Shown here in pieces: positions 39,331-51,786 of a DNA stretch of 64,000 nucleotides. The DNA comes from Saxidomus purpurata (taxonomy: Eukaryota > Mollusca > Bivalvia > Venerida > Veneridae), in the NCBI GenBank assembly GCA_022818135.1, contig JAFMSR010000016.1, forward strand, positions 11,324,302 to 11,388,301, in the 5' to 3' direction. Both the position numbers and the translations under genes were made by a program. The notes beneath the pieces were generated by a model, which saw only the letters and a list, made by a program, of their open reading frames with translations, was not told the origin of the DNA and made no database searches. Each line of letters opens with the position of its first letter. Within the stretch, counting starts at the first letter, position 1.

Positions 39331-39990
39331 TTGCCAAATTTGCTGCTGACAAAAATGTACAGCCATTTCCTGCTGACAAAAATGTGAAGCCATTTCCTGC
39401 TTACAAAAATGTAAAGCGATTTTCTGCTGACAAAAATGTACAGCCATTTCTGCTGACAAAAATGTAAAGCCATTTCCTGCTGACAAAAATGTATAGCCAT
39501 TTCCTGCTGACAAAATGTTAAGCCATTTACTGCTGAGAAAAGGCATAGCCATTTACTGCATGTTGAGAAAAGGCATATCCATTTACTGCTGAGAAAATGT
39601 ATTTGCTGCTGACAAAAGTGTAAAGCCATCTACTGCTGACAAAATGTTAATCCATTTAATACTGCTAACAAAAATGTAAAGCATATTTACTGCTGAGAAA
39701 ATGTATTTACTGCTGAGAAAATGATAGCCTTTTACTGCTGAGAAAATGTATTTACCACTGACAAAATGTATAGCCATATTCTGCTGATAAAATGTTAGTT
39801 TAACTTATTGCTGCAAAGATAAACATAGTCTAGAAACTTATTACCAATAAAATGAATGTATAGCCAATTTCTAGCTTGTAGAAATACAAGTGGCCTGAAT
39901 TTACTGCTGCAAAACTATGATTGATAAAAACAATGTATCCATTTATAGCTGACAAAATATGAATAGCCTTAAGTTACAGTTGACAAAAAG
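39331..39990 (+). repeat. ~29-bp minisatellite
   Basis: Units like 'ctgctgacaaaaatgtaaagccattt' repeat about sixteen times to 39790, then decay. Variants 'ctgctgagaaaatgtattta' form a second unit type in the 3' half. Minus-strand open frames across it only read the repeat (CQQEMA units). Confidence 0.9.
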
Positions 39991-40559
39991 AAGAAACTTT
40001 ATAAATTTGGGTCCATTTTATATAAAAGAATTTGCACTGTCAAACATAAAATGGTTAAGTTTAACCAAGAAAGCATTGTAATCAAAAAGCATCATAAACA
40101 GCTTCGAAATTGGTGTCAGGTGCAGGTGTACTTGTTTAACCAATATTAAATCAACATGCTTTGAAACTGCTGTCAGGTACAAGAGTATTTAAAGCAACAG
40201 AACCTATTTTATACACCATGCTTATATAATACAAGTTCAAATATGCAATGGCAATCTCTTTATACTTTAGCAATTTAAACATGCTGAGCATTTGACAAGA
40301 TAATGCCTAGCATTGACGTATGTCCTTCATTAACAGAACAAAATGTCACTCATTGAACAGTTAGAAAGCTCAAATTATCGTCAAGAAAAATCCATATTGA
40401 ATGTCTATACTAGTAGTCTACTAAGCCTTTCAAGACTTGTATCACGGTCATATATAATAATCACACAGATCTTGGAAAAAAAAATCGAAGTTCGACTGTT
40501 GGGTATATTTTAATTTGGTTTGCTTTCGTTTGGCGTTTTGTTGTAAATGACAATAGTTT

Positions 40560-40765
40560 ACTGGTCCACTTTGAGATAGCTTGGAGAGAGATGAGTATAT
40601 GAACAGAGGAGATAAACCTAGAAAAAAACCAAAATGACCAGAAATATCCTACCCAGGCAAATGACAAAATATCTGTGTCTTGTCTAAGGACACCGACAAC
40701 AGTGAGGATCAAACCAGGTACCTTCCCATCCTGAAGTGAACTGTGCCTGTGCGGCTCCACATTTT
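40560..40765 (-). repeat. tRNA-derived SINE-like element
   Basis: The minus strand has ggagccgcacaggcacagtt and a B-box-like GGTTTGATCC; the head resembles the element at 7530-7700. Confidence 0.45.
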
Positions 40766-42555
40766 CGCCATTTTAAATTGGCACTTCAGTTACATAATAC
40801 AGCAATCACCAGTACCATCTGCACCCAAACAAGAAATCTGTTTCCAATGCCGTAATTGACATTCCTTTGGGGCTAAATGTCTTGGAAGCATATTAACATC
40901 TAAATAGGAACAAGACCTAAATTCAACTCAATTTAAAGATTTTAACAGTTAGACAAGTGCTGGCTGTGCACTGACCTATATTTAGAATTAGAAAAAAAAC
41001 CTCTTGCGAGTCCTAGAATCAATTTTCATAACATACTAACCTGATAACATTAATTTTGATATTCAGACAAATTTACACTAATGACTTGGCAATTCATGCA
41101 ACAGGGATTTGTTCATTTCATTACAGAATGATAATCTCATATAATTATGTTAATCCTCGCGTAATACCCAATGTCCTACTCTAATAATGTGCCAGCTAAT
41201 CGTTTTACAGGTCACGCAGAAGCTTTTGCCAATAGCCCGTTCAAACGTACCATATAATTATGAAATGTCGTACTACAATACTGAATTCAATTAATGCAGT
41301 ATAGACGTCAAACAATTATTGTACTTTTGATGACTGTACATAAATGAAAAACACCTACATTAACAAGAGAGGCATTATCATTATTGACAACTTTCAACGT
41401 AGAAAATTATTTTTAGCACAATTAAATAAAGGTAAATAATGGGAACATATTGAAGTAATGGGACAAATTTTGACAATTTCCTCGTTAAATCAACATAAAA
41501 ATTAACAAAGTCAAACTCATCTGACCCTTTTATTCGTACCAAAACTGTAGCAGACGGCAGCACTAAAAGTGTTTTCATCAAAAGATGGCTATAATAAATT
41601 TAACAGTTATTCAACTTCCAGGTAAAAGTCTCATCCAATCACATCGTTCTCTAGTAATTATAGCCAGTCACATGATCTCTATCAAACATCACTCGAAACG
41701 AAAATCTCTCATTTTCACTATGACAAAATAATCTTAAAACATTTTGGGTGGAATGAAAAAACTTCAACAAATCCTTTAACATGTTACAGACATAATTAAA
41801 CCATTGCCACAGTCTCAAAAACCTTTAACCATGTTGACAGGCAGTAAAACAGCATTTGGAAAAAAATAACTGTGCTATTACTTCAAAAGAAACTAGAGTT
41901 CATTCAACTCATTTTATTTTTAAACCTCCAAGAAGAGGGAAAGTACATGATGGACCACCAGGTTGGTTTTTGTTCCACAATTTCTCCTTGAAATGCCATC
42001 AAAAGTAACAGACTATTTCTAAATACATGTACATTACAATATTAAGTATACTATGTAAACCTTAAAGGTTTTTTTTTATAAATGAACAGTGTTTCTGTAT
42101 GCCTAATTACGAAGATTTGATCAAAACTTCCTTAATATGTAATATTCTAAAAGACCTTGCCAAATGCACTGTCAAGAAGAAATTTTAGTTTGATATCAAA
42201 TCTTAACAGCATTCTATACTTAAGATAACATCATAACTTAATATATCAAGGTTTTTAAATGAAATTATATACCTTTAGTGATTGAAGATTAAATTAACCA
42301 ACTTTGATCTGTCAAAAAAATCTATAAAGATAATTTCAACAAGAATGTAGAAGATTTCTTTTTGTTAAGTTTCAGTTAAAATGCAAATTTAGTAATTTAC
42401 ACAAAGATCTATTTTTAGATTATATTTAAGGCTTCGTATTGCATTTGGATACTTCTATTCTGATGAAACAAAATTATGCAGCGAAGAATAACTTAAAGAA
42501 AATTTGACGGTGATAAGACACTGGCTGATGACGTGAAGAAAATCCGACACATGCA

Positions 42556-42731
42556 AGTCAACCCTTACTGGCTAAATTTCTAAAATGGACTTGCTGCTGT
42601 CCAAGTTGTACAGTTATCTTAATAGCGACCAGTGTAGATCATGATCAGACTGCATGGATGTGCAAGCCGATCATGATCTGCACTGTTTGCGGAGGCAGAA
42701 TAGATAACTGCCAAACAGGATAAGGGTTTAC
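42556..42731 (+). repeat. MITE family A copy with recognisable tips
   Basis: The left tip 'aacccttactggctaaat' pairs with the right tip 'aggataagggttt', so the family has terminal inverted repeats. Both palindromic blocks are present (gatcatgatcagactgca, gatcatgatctgcactg). Confidence 0.85.
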
Positions 42732-43227
42732 TATACAAGTACATTAATTTTACAGTTTAATATTATTTGGTATTAGTGACATTCACAACAGAAAGCAAAC
42801 TTACAATATTTTAGGTTCAACGTTAAAAAAGTTGTACTTTATTTCAGTTTAATGCTTTCAACTACTTTGCATTCAATGCAAAATGATTACTGGAATAATT
42901 CAAACCACTAAAAAAAAAAAATTTTAATTTTTTTTTATTAATGAAAAACAATACCAATAGACTTGACTGCAGAGCAAGAGGATTTGAGTTAAAAAAGCGT
43001 TAAAAAGCACCGAGTCACCTACACAAATTAAATACATGCCTATTTTAATACTAAAATACAATTTTTGTGCAGTCAGAATTCACTTATACTGTCCCTTACA
43101 TAGTGTTTTCAATATATCACTGCAGAAGTAAACTTGTGGTCACACAAAAAAAGTGTTTGGCTCCATCTTCTTTGTTTTCTAATACAATAGATCAACAATA
43201 TTTAATAAGTCCTGTCTTAACTTTTAG

Positions 43228-43265
43228 CTTACTTGAAAACAATGGAAAATACCGAGAAGAAATGG
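43228..43265 (+). other. Tentative 38-nt exon
   Basis: A pyrimidine-rich acceptor (tcctgtcttaacttttag) and a strong donor (G|GTAAGTT) bracket 38 nt on the plus strand. Too short to assign to a protein; could be chance. Confidence 0.2.
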
Positions 43266-43509
43266 GTAAGTTACACCTCCATTACTCTTGTTGATATGTA
43301 ACAACTTTTGGATTTCTTGTATCTTCATTTTAAAAAGTTATGAGCTCTAAAAATGACCCCGTAATTACAAAACAAATGGTCTACAATTGAATTGTTCTGT
43401 ATGCACAAAATCATTGTAATCGTAACACTCTGCATACTGCAAGCCTGGAGTTCTTCCCAATTTTGTTAAACCAATACATAATCACAGACACAAACAACTG
43501 TTTATTTAC

Positions 43510-43548
43510 CATTCAACCCGGACTTTTTTGCTTCCCCTGAAGTGAAAC
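43510..43548 (-). CDS. Tentative 39-nt exon of the doublecortin-like gene
   Basis: Acceptor tttctag and donor G|GTAAAT on the minus strand bracket 39 nt in phase 1-1. That is the phase left by the doublecortin exon at 55343-55742, and joins ...WSV-G to FTSGEAKKSGLN-G, a Ser/Lys-rich linker of the kind expected between two DCX domains. No independent evidence of expression. Confidence 0.3.
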
Positions 43549-43605
43549 CTAGAAATTTAAAAATTTCATTCAGTTTCAACATTCACAATAAAACACCTGA
43601 CCCTG

Positions 43606-43790
43606 CTTTACCTCTACCATGGACTAGTCCATCCTTAAATTTGAACTTTACCATTTAGATCAGTTGCAGACCCCAAGTAGACTGTCTGGCCATTCAGGCT
43701 GATCATGGTCTATACTGGTAGCACAGGCAGACTATCTGAGCACAGGCAGACTATCTGAGCACAGGCAGACTATCTGCTTAGTTCCAGGGG
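43606..43790 (+). repeat. MITE family A copy with internal 19-bp triplication
   Basis: Degenerate family A ('accatggactagtccatcc', 'ggctgatcatggtctatactgg'). Its right part has been amplified into three tandem 19-bp units 'gagcacaggcagactatct'. Confidence 0.65.
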
Positions 43791-44304
43791 TGTAATTAAT
43801 CCATCACCTATATGGCATTAACATGTACATTAAATTTAAATATTTATCTGTGATTGGTTCAGACAAATGTCACATGATCAGTCAATATAATGTTACATTG
43901 ACCTCCTCAAAGTTAAGTTAATAGAACACAATATGAACTTATCCCTTATCAACATACATACCATGATATAATCACATCAACTTTTGTGCAATTGTTAATA
44001 TTTATATAATTTGTTATTACTGTCCTTGCAGTTTATTGAACCAGGTCAATAGAAACTGATGTTGACCTTTAATTGATCTGTACTAATTTTACCCAAGTAA
44101 ATAGCTACATCCTTGGTCAGGGTCAACAAACTTTCAAATTCACCTCAGTAGTTTAACTCTATTACTTGTTAATACATAATAAGGAAAGTCAATCTTTACA
44201 AATTCTTTTGTCTTGTAAAAAATTGAAACACAAAAAGAGCATCTAATGATTGGTAACACTGATGGATACTCCCTGAAGCCTGCATTTTTGGATAACAGCA
44301 TACA

Positions 44305-44394
44305 TGTTCGGTTCCTACAAATGTTTGGTTCCTGTAAATGTTTGGTTCCTACAAATGTTTGGTTCCTGTAAATGTTTGGTTCCTGCAAATGCAG
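44305..44394 (+). repeat. 18-bp tandem repeat
   Basis: Five units of 'ttcctacaaatgtttggt' / 'ttcctgtaaatgtttggt' in alternating order, which gives a 36-bp higher-order unit. Confidence 0.9.
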
Positions 44395-44639
44395 TATCAA
44401 CTTAGCTCTTATACTTTGAAGTTATGCTCCAGACAAGCATATTACATGAAGGGAGATAATTAAAAATTGGTTCAGCTAGAGTTATGTTATTTTGTCCCTG
44501 CACTGTCTTCCTGTACATGACCTTTATCAATGTAGGAATTATCAAGTTGATACCTTACCAGTACATATTTATTTAGTTATGCTCTGGGCAAACCTTTTAC
44601 ATAAAGGGGGATAATTAAAAAACGCATGGACAGGGCTAG

Positions 44640-45705
44640 GCTTGCCAATAAAACAAAAAAAAGATTTTAACCAGGAACAAAGACAAACAAGAAACATTTT
44701 CACAGAGTACCGCTACAGAAGGCTTACGATGGACATAAGACTCCAACTTTCAAAGTAATATCTCAAATGGTTAAGTTAACAAGGGACAAGAATGAAAATT
44801 TTAACTGAGTTTCTAAGTCAAAAAGGGCCAAATCATATAAAACCTTGACAGAATACCTCCCTGCCCATGTTTGGGAATCATGATGGTAAACAAGATTCCA
44901 AATTTCAAATAATATCTCAAACAGTCAGTCAAAAAGGGACGGTAAAGAAAAGCTTAACCAAGATTCTAAGTCGATAAAAGGCCTTAATCTTTAAAACAAA
45001 CCCTGACAGAGTACCTTCTCTTGCGTACAGATGGGGGTAATGATGTGAAATAGCATTAAAAAGTTTCAAAGCAATATCTCAAAGGGTTAAGGCAATAAGT
45101 GGATTTTACCCATATTCAATGATTTTCTAAGTCAAAAGGGCATAATTCTGTCAAAAACCTTGACAAAGTTATGTCCTCTTGTCTGTTGATGAAGGTCGTG
45201 ATGGTAAACAAGTATGGTTAGTTTCAAAGCAATACCTCCAATGGTTTTGAAATAAAAGTGAGGTGGTACGAAAAACTTAACCAAGCTCAATACACTTTCT
45301 AAGTCAAAAAAGGGCCATAATTCTGTCAAAAACCTTGACAGAGTAGACTCTTGTCTGTAGATGGAGGTTAGATGGTAAACAAGATGGTAAGTTTCAAAGC
45401 CATACCTCTAATACTTTTGAAATAAAAGTGAGGTGGTACGAAAAACTTAACCAAGCTCAAAACACTTTCTAAGTAAAAAAGGGCCATAACTGTCAAAAAC
45501 CTTGACAGACTTATGTACTCTTGTCTGTAGATGGAGGTTATGATGGTAAACAAGTATGGTAAGTTTCAAAGCCATACCTCTAATATTTTTGAAATAAAGT
45601 GGGGTGGTACGAAAAACTTAACCAAGGTGTGACGCCAACGCCGACGCCGACACCGACGCCGACGCCGGGGCGAGTAGGATAGCTCCCCTTTTCATAGAAA
45701 AGTCG
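44640..45705 (+). mobile_element. Pearl/HINE-like element with ~160-172-bp core array and GACGCC microsatellite
   Basis: Five or so core units, each starting near 'tctaagtcaaaaagggccata' (44812, 44968, 45127, 45297, 45469), run into a (GACGCC)n tract at about 45631-45667. A G+C-rich end 'ggggcgagtaggatagctcc' follows. This order (tandem core, short microsatellite, fixed end) is that of the bivalve pearl family and related Helentron-associated elements. The units grow more alike toward the microsatellite end. Confidence 0.75.
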
Positions 45706-45890
45706 AGCTAAAAATGGAGTTAGCTAGAGTTATGTTTCTTTCTCACTGCACTTCTATCACTGTATCCAGAATTAACTCAATCTTTCCAATACTTTTTGAG
45801 TTATGCTCTGGACAAGAAATATCCAGACATACGGACGGATGAAGCGACGACTACAGGCTTCCCGCATCGGGGAGCATAAAAACATTGAAG
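45706..45890. repeat. Interspersed repeat, related to 44400-44640
   Basis: Shares 'gctagagttatg', 'gagttatgctctggacaag' and a short ACGG tract with the stretch before the preceding array (44410-44600). Ends 'cgcatcggggagcataaaaa'. Confidence 0.5.
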
Positions 45891-46364
45891 CATAGGAACA
45901 GATTTTAATAATTCAAAGAAAATACATGTGTGCAAATAAGCCCTGGATCTTGAAATTTCACTTTATAAGCTCTTTTCTTCACATTCATATGTTTATATAG
46001 ACCTCATGAATTCTTTTTAACACCTATAATATTAAAGTCCAAAGCATTTTTTATGTCGAATTATTTGTCACTCTAAGGTTGCCAAGAAAAATACCTTACT
46101 AGCGAAATTCATCATTATTTGCTCTGAAAACATTCTTAAGTAAACATAGACTTTGAAATGGAAAGTGATATGCAATAACTGTAGTGCGGTATTTTTTGCA
46201 AGGATACATTTGTATTTAAAAAACAAGAAACTCTGTGTGACAATGCTTTTTTGTGTGAAGAATCAACAAAAATATGAATGAAATATACATGTATACATTA
46301 ACACCGTTTTAGACTAAATATAAACTCTCTCATTATTCTATCCCTAAATTAATTCTATTTATAG

Positions 46365-46559
46365 TATCTAAGGTGCTAATGGGACTTTATATCAGAGAGG
46401 GAGTGACTCCTTCAAGTGGGAACTTCTTAAAATTCCAAGATCCAGAAAGTTATAGATTTCAAAAGAAGCCATATCCCATATTATTAATGAAGTGCAAAAC
46501 TGCATTTTTCGAAGAAAATCTGTGCTTGTTTCCAGTTAAAGCAGCTGCATCATGTAGCA
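46365..46559 (+). other. Tentative 195-nt exon, function unknown
   Basis: Acceptor 'ttctatttatag' and donor 'A|GTAAGT' bracket an open frame in symmetric phase 1-1 (about 65 residues, including GVTPSSGNFLKFQDPESYRF and several Cys). No domain recognised and no partner exon found on the plus strand, so it may be chance or part of an unseen gene. Confidence 0.25.
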
Positions 46560-47524
46560 GTAAGTAAACGTTTTCACCTTAAGAGTCATATTTCATTTTT
46601 GTTTGTTTATCAAGATAAAAATGACTCAAATTGTTCTTAACTTGAGTCTGTTCTACATGACTGCAGAAAAATAAAACTCAATCTTTATAATTATGTATGT
46701 AATTATATTTATGATAACAGCCAATCAAAAGGTTCCATCAGAATAGTAAAAGTTATACATGAGACAGCCGCTTTAATAGCATTGTTTTAAGGTGCCAGGA
46801 AAAAATGCCATACTATACTCTATATTTACCTCCAACTGAAAGAAAACAAATATGACATTAGAGGATGACATTTTATGTAAAATTTTAAAACACACAAAAG
46901 ATGTTGACCATAGTTTGAACATGCACCCATTTCACAGATAGGTTTATCATGTTTCATAGTTGCTTCACCCAGGGCAAGAAATTTCTGTTTTTATCTATCT
47001 GTATGTTTGTTTGTTTTTATCCAGCAAAAAATGTAGACTATAGGGTGAGAGATTATAAACATAAGCTTACCCTTAAAATGTCCCCGTCAGTGAAAAATAT
47101 TTGACTCTATCTTATACAATTCATGTCCATCGCAACAAGACTTAACAAAGAAGATGCTTATAATTCTAACTTGCTGTACCAGGTAGTTACTCATAGAAAT
47201 TGTCCCACAGTGCCCCCACTGGTGAATAGACTGAGAGTTCACCAGTGAAGAAAGAAAATAACAACCCATTTATTTATGTTGAAGATTTTGACTAATGGAG
47301 TTCATTGAAATTTGCATTTGTTCGTCAACAATAAAATTGGTAAATATTTTTTACTAACATCAGTGATTGGTCAGCACCATTCAGGTCAGTAACTTCCTTG
47401 TCAACAATGAAACATTAAGATTATTCAAGTTACCATAAGCATTCTTTTACAAGGGTTACTACTCCATAAAGGTTTTGGAATAAAATGTTTCATGTGACAT
47501 TTTACATTGATTCCATCCATATTT

Positions 47525-47745
47525 TGGTCGTTTTAACAGGCAGACACTTTACCTAACTATCGTTCCTGGGAAAACCAGTACTAGACTTTAAATATCCTCC
47601 ATCACAAACTGCAAACTTTCTCAGACACAATAAAGGGACATGGTTGGTAGCAGTGACCATGACCCTTGAACCCATGATCCTCAAACTATAAGAGGTTACA
47701 GTGTTTTCAATTCAACGACTCTAACCAACTTGACCATGTGACTAA
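47525..47745 (-). repeat. tRNA-derived SINE
   Basis: The minus strand carries the same family as 15195-15405: GGGTTCAAGGG B-box-like, 'ccatgtccctttattgtgt', 'gaaagtttgcagttt', and the end 'aaagtgtctgcctgtt'. Confidence 0.65.
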
Positions 47746-48223
47746 ATCTTTCATTCATTGGACTTCAAACAATATAGGAAGGCTAACAAGTACATTATTA
47801 TACTTATTTGATATGAACAAATTAATTAAATACACTGACACACATCTAAGATCCTATTTCAGAAATATCAAGTAAAACTCTTCATATTCAGTGGTCTAAA
47901 GCTTTTAAAGATTATACCACAAAATGCAATATGTACCATATTCACCCTATCTTATGCCTTGTGGAATTTGAAAAAAAGGAAAAGGGACCGCCTAAACAGA
48001 TATTTATCTAAAACTCACAAGTTATACAGACATTAATCTTAAAGTTTTTTTTAAGTTGAAGAGTGTTGGACCAGTTAAAATTGAACTTAAAAGAATTCAA
48101 CTTAAACATTCCGAATTTGTGTTAAAATACATTGGCAGGTCACCTAAACATGAGGTTGAGATTATTACGAGCAATGATTTGACTTGATAAAGTTCAAGGA
48201 AAAGGGAGATCTCAAGCAAACCA

Positions 48224-48495
48224 TTTAAGTCCACCTCCATAGTTGAGTGGTTAGATCGCTAACTTGAAACCACTGTAACCTCTCATAGATTGAGGTTCAT
48301 GGGTTCGAGCCCTGGTACCGACCATGTCTTTTTATGTGAAAAAGTTGGCAGTTTCATTCAGAAGACATGAGTCTTACTGTGAAGGCTTTCCTCAATACTG
48401 CTGTTATTGATGGACATGAATTTGTATACTCATTTCCCAATATTGATACAGTACTTGTATTTGGGATGAAATAAGTATTGTTGTTGTTGTTGTCT
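48224..48495 (+). repeat. tRNA-derived SINE, complete, with TTG tail
   Basis: Best-kept copy of the family. Head with A-box-like 'tagttgagtggttagatcg' and B-box-like GGGTTCGAGCCC; body 'ccatgtctttttatgtgaaaa'; 3' end with a short (TTG)n run. Confidence 0.8.
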
Positions 48496-48789
48496 TAAGT
48501 TTAGGTTCTTTCCAGGAATGATGGTTAGATAAACTCACCACCTGTTTAAAATAACAGAACTATTCTTGAGACAGGCTTTAAAGTCATAAAACATCATACA
48601 ACAAAATCATCTAATGCAAATAGTTAGATTTTTTGGATGGAATCAGCACGATATTTAACAACATATTTTTGCACAAAAAAAAGTAGAAATTTCTTGCCCC
48701 TGGTGATACTGGCGTCTTGATAAATCTTGAAATAATTAGCAGAAAACAAGCAAAATAATTACACTACATAAATTCAGTGTAGTAATTTT

Positions 48790-49075
48790 GAAGAAAGAAC
48801 CTATGTGAAATATAATGTGTTTATATATATATATTGTATGTAATTTCAGTGATTGAACCTTAATGTAAAATTAAGTCTATATATGTATTTTCTGTGATGG
48901 AACCTATGTTTATCAAGGTATATTTAATCATGTTTTGCATATATGTAGTTTCTGTGATAGAACCCTTGTATAATCAGTCTATGTAATATGTTATTTCAGA
49001 GAAATTTTGTACCAACACACATTATTTTATCTGTGCTTTCAATGGTAGAACCTATTTAAATCAATAGTATATAAT
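48790..49075 (+). repeat. Degenerate ~60-75-bp tandem repeat
   Basis: About four loose units of 'ttctgtgatagaacctatg...taatcagtctatgtaat'. Confidence 0.55.
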
Positions 49076-49155
49076 GTATGTAATGTTTTGTTTGTATTAC
49101 TGTTTATCGTGCATTTCAAATGAAAATTAACATTTATTTTGATTAATAGTCAAAG

Positions 49156-49568
49156 TTAAAGTGACATTATGCGCATCTTACTGCACATGGTGTATTTTTG
49201 GTGACAGTTTTATAAAAGCAATTTTTGGTTGCTGTTCATTTAAATGTGTTAAATTAATAATTATGCCGCATTCGTATTTGAAGTTGGTGCTTTAGATATA
49301 AAAAAATCAGACTGATAAAATGATAGTTGATTGTGTCGTTGTTGATGTTGGTAGAGATTTCGGCAGTGGAAGGGAAGTAACTCCTGCATGCAGTTGTTCT
49401 TTTCTAAATTGACTCTCCCAGTCAAATAAGAAAGTCAATATTTGGAAAGTTATGATTTCATACTGGTAGCGTGAAGAGTTTGGTGTATTGGGTCAAAAGC
49501 TACTATTTCCTCACACACCATATTCAGCTGCATTTTAACTTGAAAAAATGCGCATTATGTCACTTTAA
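49156..49568 (+). mobile_element. MITE family B copy 4
   Basis: Full-length, with intact TTAAAGTGACATTATGCGCA-type tips and the common interior. Confidence 0.92.
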
Positions 49569-49574
49569 GTGCCC

Positions 49575-49672
49575 AATAAAAATTTACCGACTGAAAAGCA
49601 AGCAGTGTAGATCATGATCTGACTTCACAGAAGTGCAGGCTGATCATGATCTGCACTGGTTGGCAAACAAAA
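49575..49672 (+). repeat. MITE family A, partial
   Basis: Directly next to MITE B copy 4. Keeps both palindromes (gtagatcatgatctgac, gctgatcatgatctgcactgg). The left part is missing, as if cut by the MITE B insertion. Confidence 0.7.
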
Positions 49673-50837
49673 TCATTTACCACCAGCAAACATTCTCTTG
49701 TTTACACTTTCAAACGCTTATAAATTTTATACAAACTCTAACAAACAATTTAAAACATTTGATCAGTTACATACATCAATGTCTGCACAGTGGCAAAATC
49801 TTGCCGTTAATCAAAATTGGAAACTATTTAAAGTTTTTATAACCCAGTGAAATAATGCAAACCTATTATTAGTCTCAATTATTGAACAATCAATTGTAAA
49901 TATAAGAATTACTGCTTCAACCAACGGCCAATTACCTTTCAATTGGGACCGACATTTAAAATTTAAGAGTCAGTAAGTAAATATCTTTTTTTCGTCTTAA
50001 TGAATTTGTATTACAGAAGATCGACTGAAGGACTACCTGTGCGATTTGTTGAGAAAAGGTTCATAACAATTATTGATGCCGGCCAAAAATGCACTTTATT
50101 GCGCTGATAGCTAGGTAACAAAGCTTGCAGCTTGTGGAATGACCTCCCCAATCTAACGTGACATATTAATGACGTTTTCTGTTGACATAAAGTAGCCTCG
50201 GTCCAAAGGAAATACAAGGGATTACAAGAAAACCTAGGCTACAGTATTGATCCATAATATATCAAGAAATTTTTATCACACTATACAAATAATGCAATAA
50301 AATTGACGACATTATGGTGCTAAAATCATTATTTCGGTTAAAGTCTCGGATTATCTCGACAAAGGGATCAGCCGTAGAGATAGTGAAACTCTAATAACGT
50401 TTCCTAATCTAGCCTGTACATGGACTTTAAGACTATCTGGCAATGCAGAAATCACGAAAAAAATTATGGTCATAGGTAAGCCAAAGGATTCTAGGGGGAC
50501 AAATTAAAGGTTTTACATGTGCCTGTCCTTTCATAGAATTTTCAGTAAAGCATGAATTTCAAATTAAGTTTTATTACCGAGAACTTCAGGCATACTTTCA
50601 TTAAAAAATAGTCCATTTCAAAACTCAAGCCCACTTTTTTTTTTTTCCATTTTCTATGTGGTATAATATCACATAAAAATTGTACACATACCAGTGTGCA
50701 GATCCCGTCTCGTTTATGACACAATACAGGGGCCTATAATCATGTGGGTATTGAACTCAGTCTTCTGCATAATTTCAGACTAAATTTTCATTGTATATAT
50801 AAAGTAGATTTTGAGAGCTTGAAATTTTTTTTATCCC

Positions 50838-51044
50838 TTGAATACTAAATTTCTTAAATGGACAAGTCCACCTTCCAATTCAGACTGTACCATTAAGTGT
50901 TCATAGGAGGGCTTACCAAAATTTACAAAATGAGTTATAAGTGCAGATCATGATCAAACTGCAGATATATGCTGGCTGATCATAGTTTATGGCGACTGAA
51001 AAGGCAGAATCACTTGCAACCAGAAGGGCAGGGGGTAAAATTTA
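50838..51044 (+). repeat. MITE family A copy
   Basis: Near complete: 'atactaaatttcttaaatgga', 'cagactgtaccattaag', 'gcagatcatgatcaaactgc', right end 'ccagaagggcagggggtaa'. Confidence 0.75.
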
Positions 51045-51679
51045 ATGTCTGGATGAAATATTGCCTTATCGATTTGGTGACACATATTACATCTTAAATT
51101 TCTGTTTCACTGAAAAAAGGAATAAAAGATTAGCAAATTGTATCCCATAATACTTAAGTCAATTTAAAATCTATTAAGAACTTACCAGGGCTGTTGAAAA
51201 TGTTCAAGTAATGTCAGCAGATAAGAAAGTCCTTCAAAAAAATTACCAACATTATGCTTTTATTACTTTGTATATAAGAAACGTATTTGCACTGGGATTT
51301 GAAAATTACCATAAAGAATTTAAAGTGGTTTTAGCAGTTTCTCTTAAAACGTTAGCACCAGGAACACAAAAAGCTAAATTATACCTTCAGTAAGCTAGCT
51401 ACTGCTTTTACTGCCAAAGTTATTTTGACAAATGAGTTTATAATCAAAGGCAAAACTCTTGTAAATTACCAATGTTTGTTCAACAAGAAATGCAGTAGGA
51501 TTATTATAAAAGAAAGCGTTTTTTCATCCTTCCCTCATGCATAGACAAATAAATTTTGTGGAAGAGTTTTTTTCCTTGATTCTCTTAAATGTACTTTTCA
51601 TAAAACACATTATCCAAGCATTTGATCTTGATATGCACTTTTATCTGTATTATGCATGTCTTCCTGGTTGGATAAAATT

Positions 51680-51786
51680 CAAAAATAAATTGAAATTTAT
51701 TCGGAAACAAGAGGACCAAGGTGGCCCTATATTCAAAAATAAATTGAAATTTATTCGGAAACAAGAGGACCAAGGTGGCCCTATAT
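51680..51786 (+). repeat. Two tandem copies of a 53-bp unit
   Basis: The unit starting 'aaaaataaattgaaatttat' and ending 'ccaaggtggccctata' occurs twice here and a third time at 53344-53397, on the other side of the pearl-like element. The short open frames here read the repeat. Confidence 0.85.

Larger units (their letters stand above)
39991..43500. other. No gene recognised
   Basis: Apart from the SINE-like element, MITE A copy and tentative micro-exon listed here, I see no supported coding sequence in this AT-rich stretch. Confidence 0.5.

Noticed and set aside
39274..39777. Minus-strand ORFs with repeated CQQEMA-type units
   Set aside because: Readings of the minisatellite at 39331-39990 with no other coding signal.
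48224..48330. Functional tRNA gene
   Set aside because: A- and B-box-like motifs are present, but the sequence continues into a SINE body shared with other copies, and acceptor and anticodon stems do not form properly.
49990..50217. Possible LINE reverse-transcriptase C-terminus (a WNDLP-like pattern on the plus strand)
   Set aside because: Only a few residues match, with stops on both sides; too little to support a LINE call.
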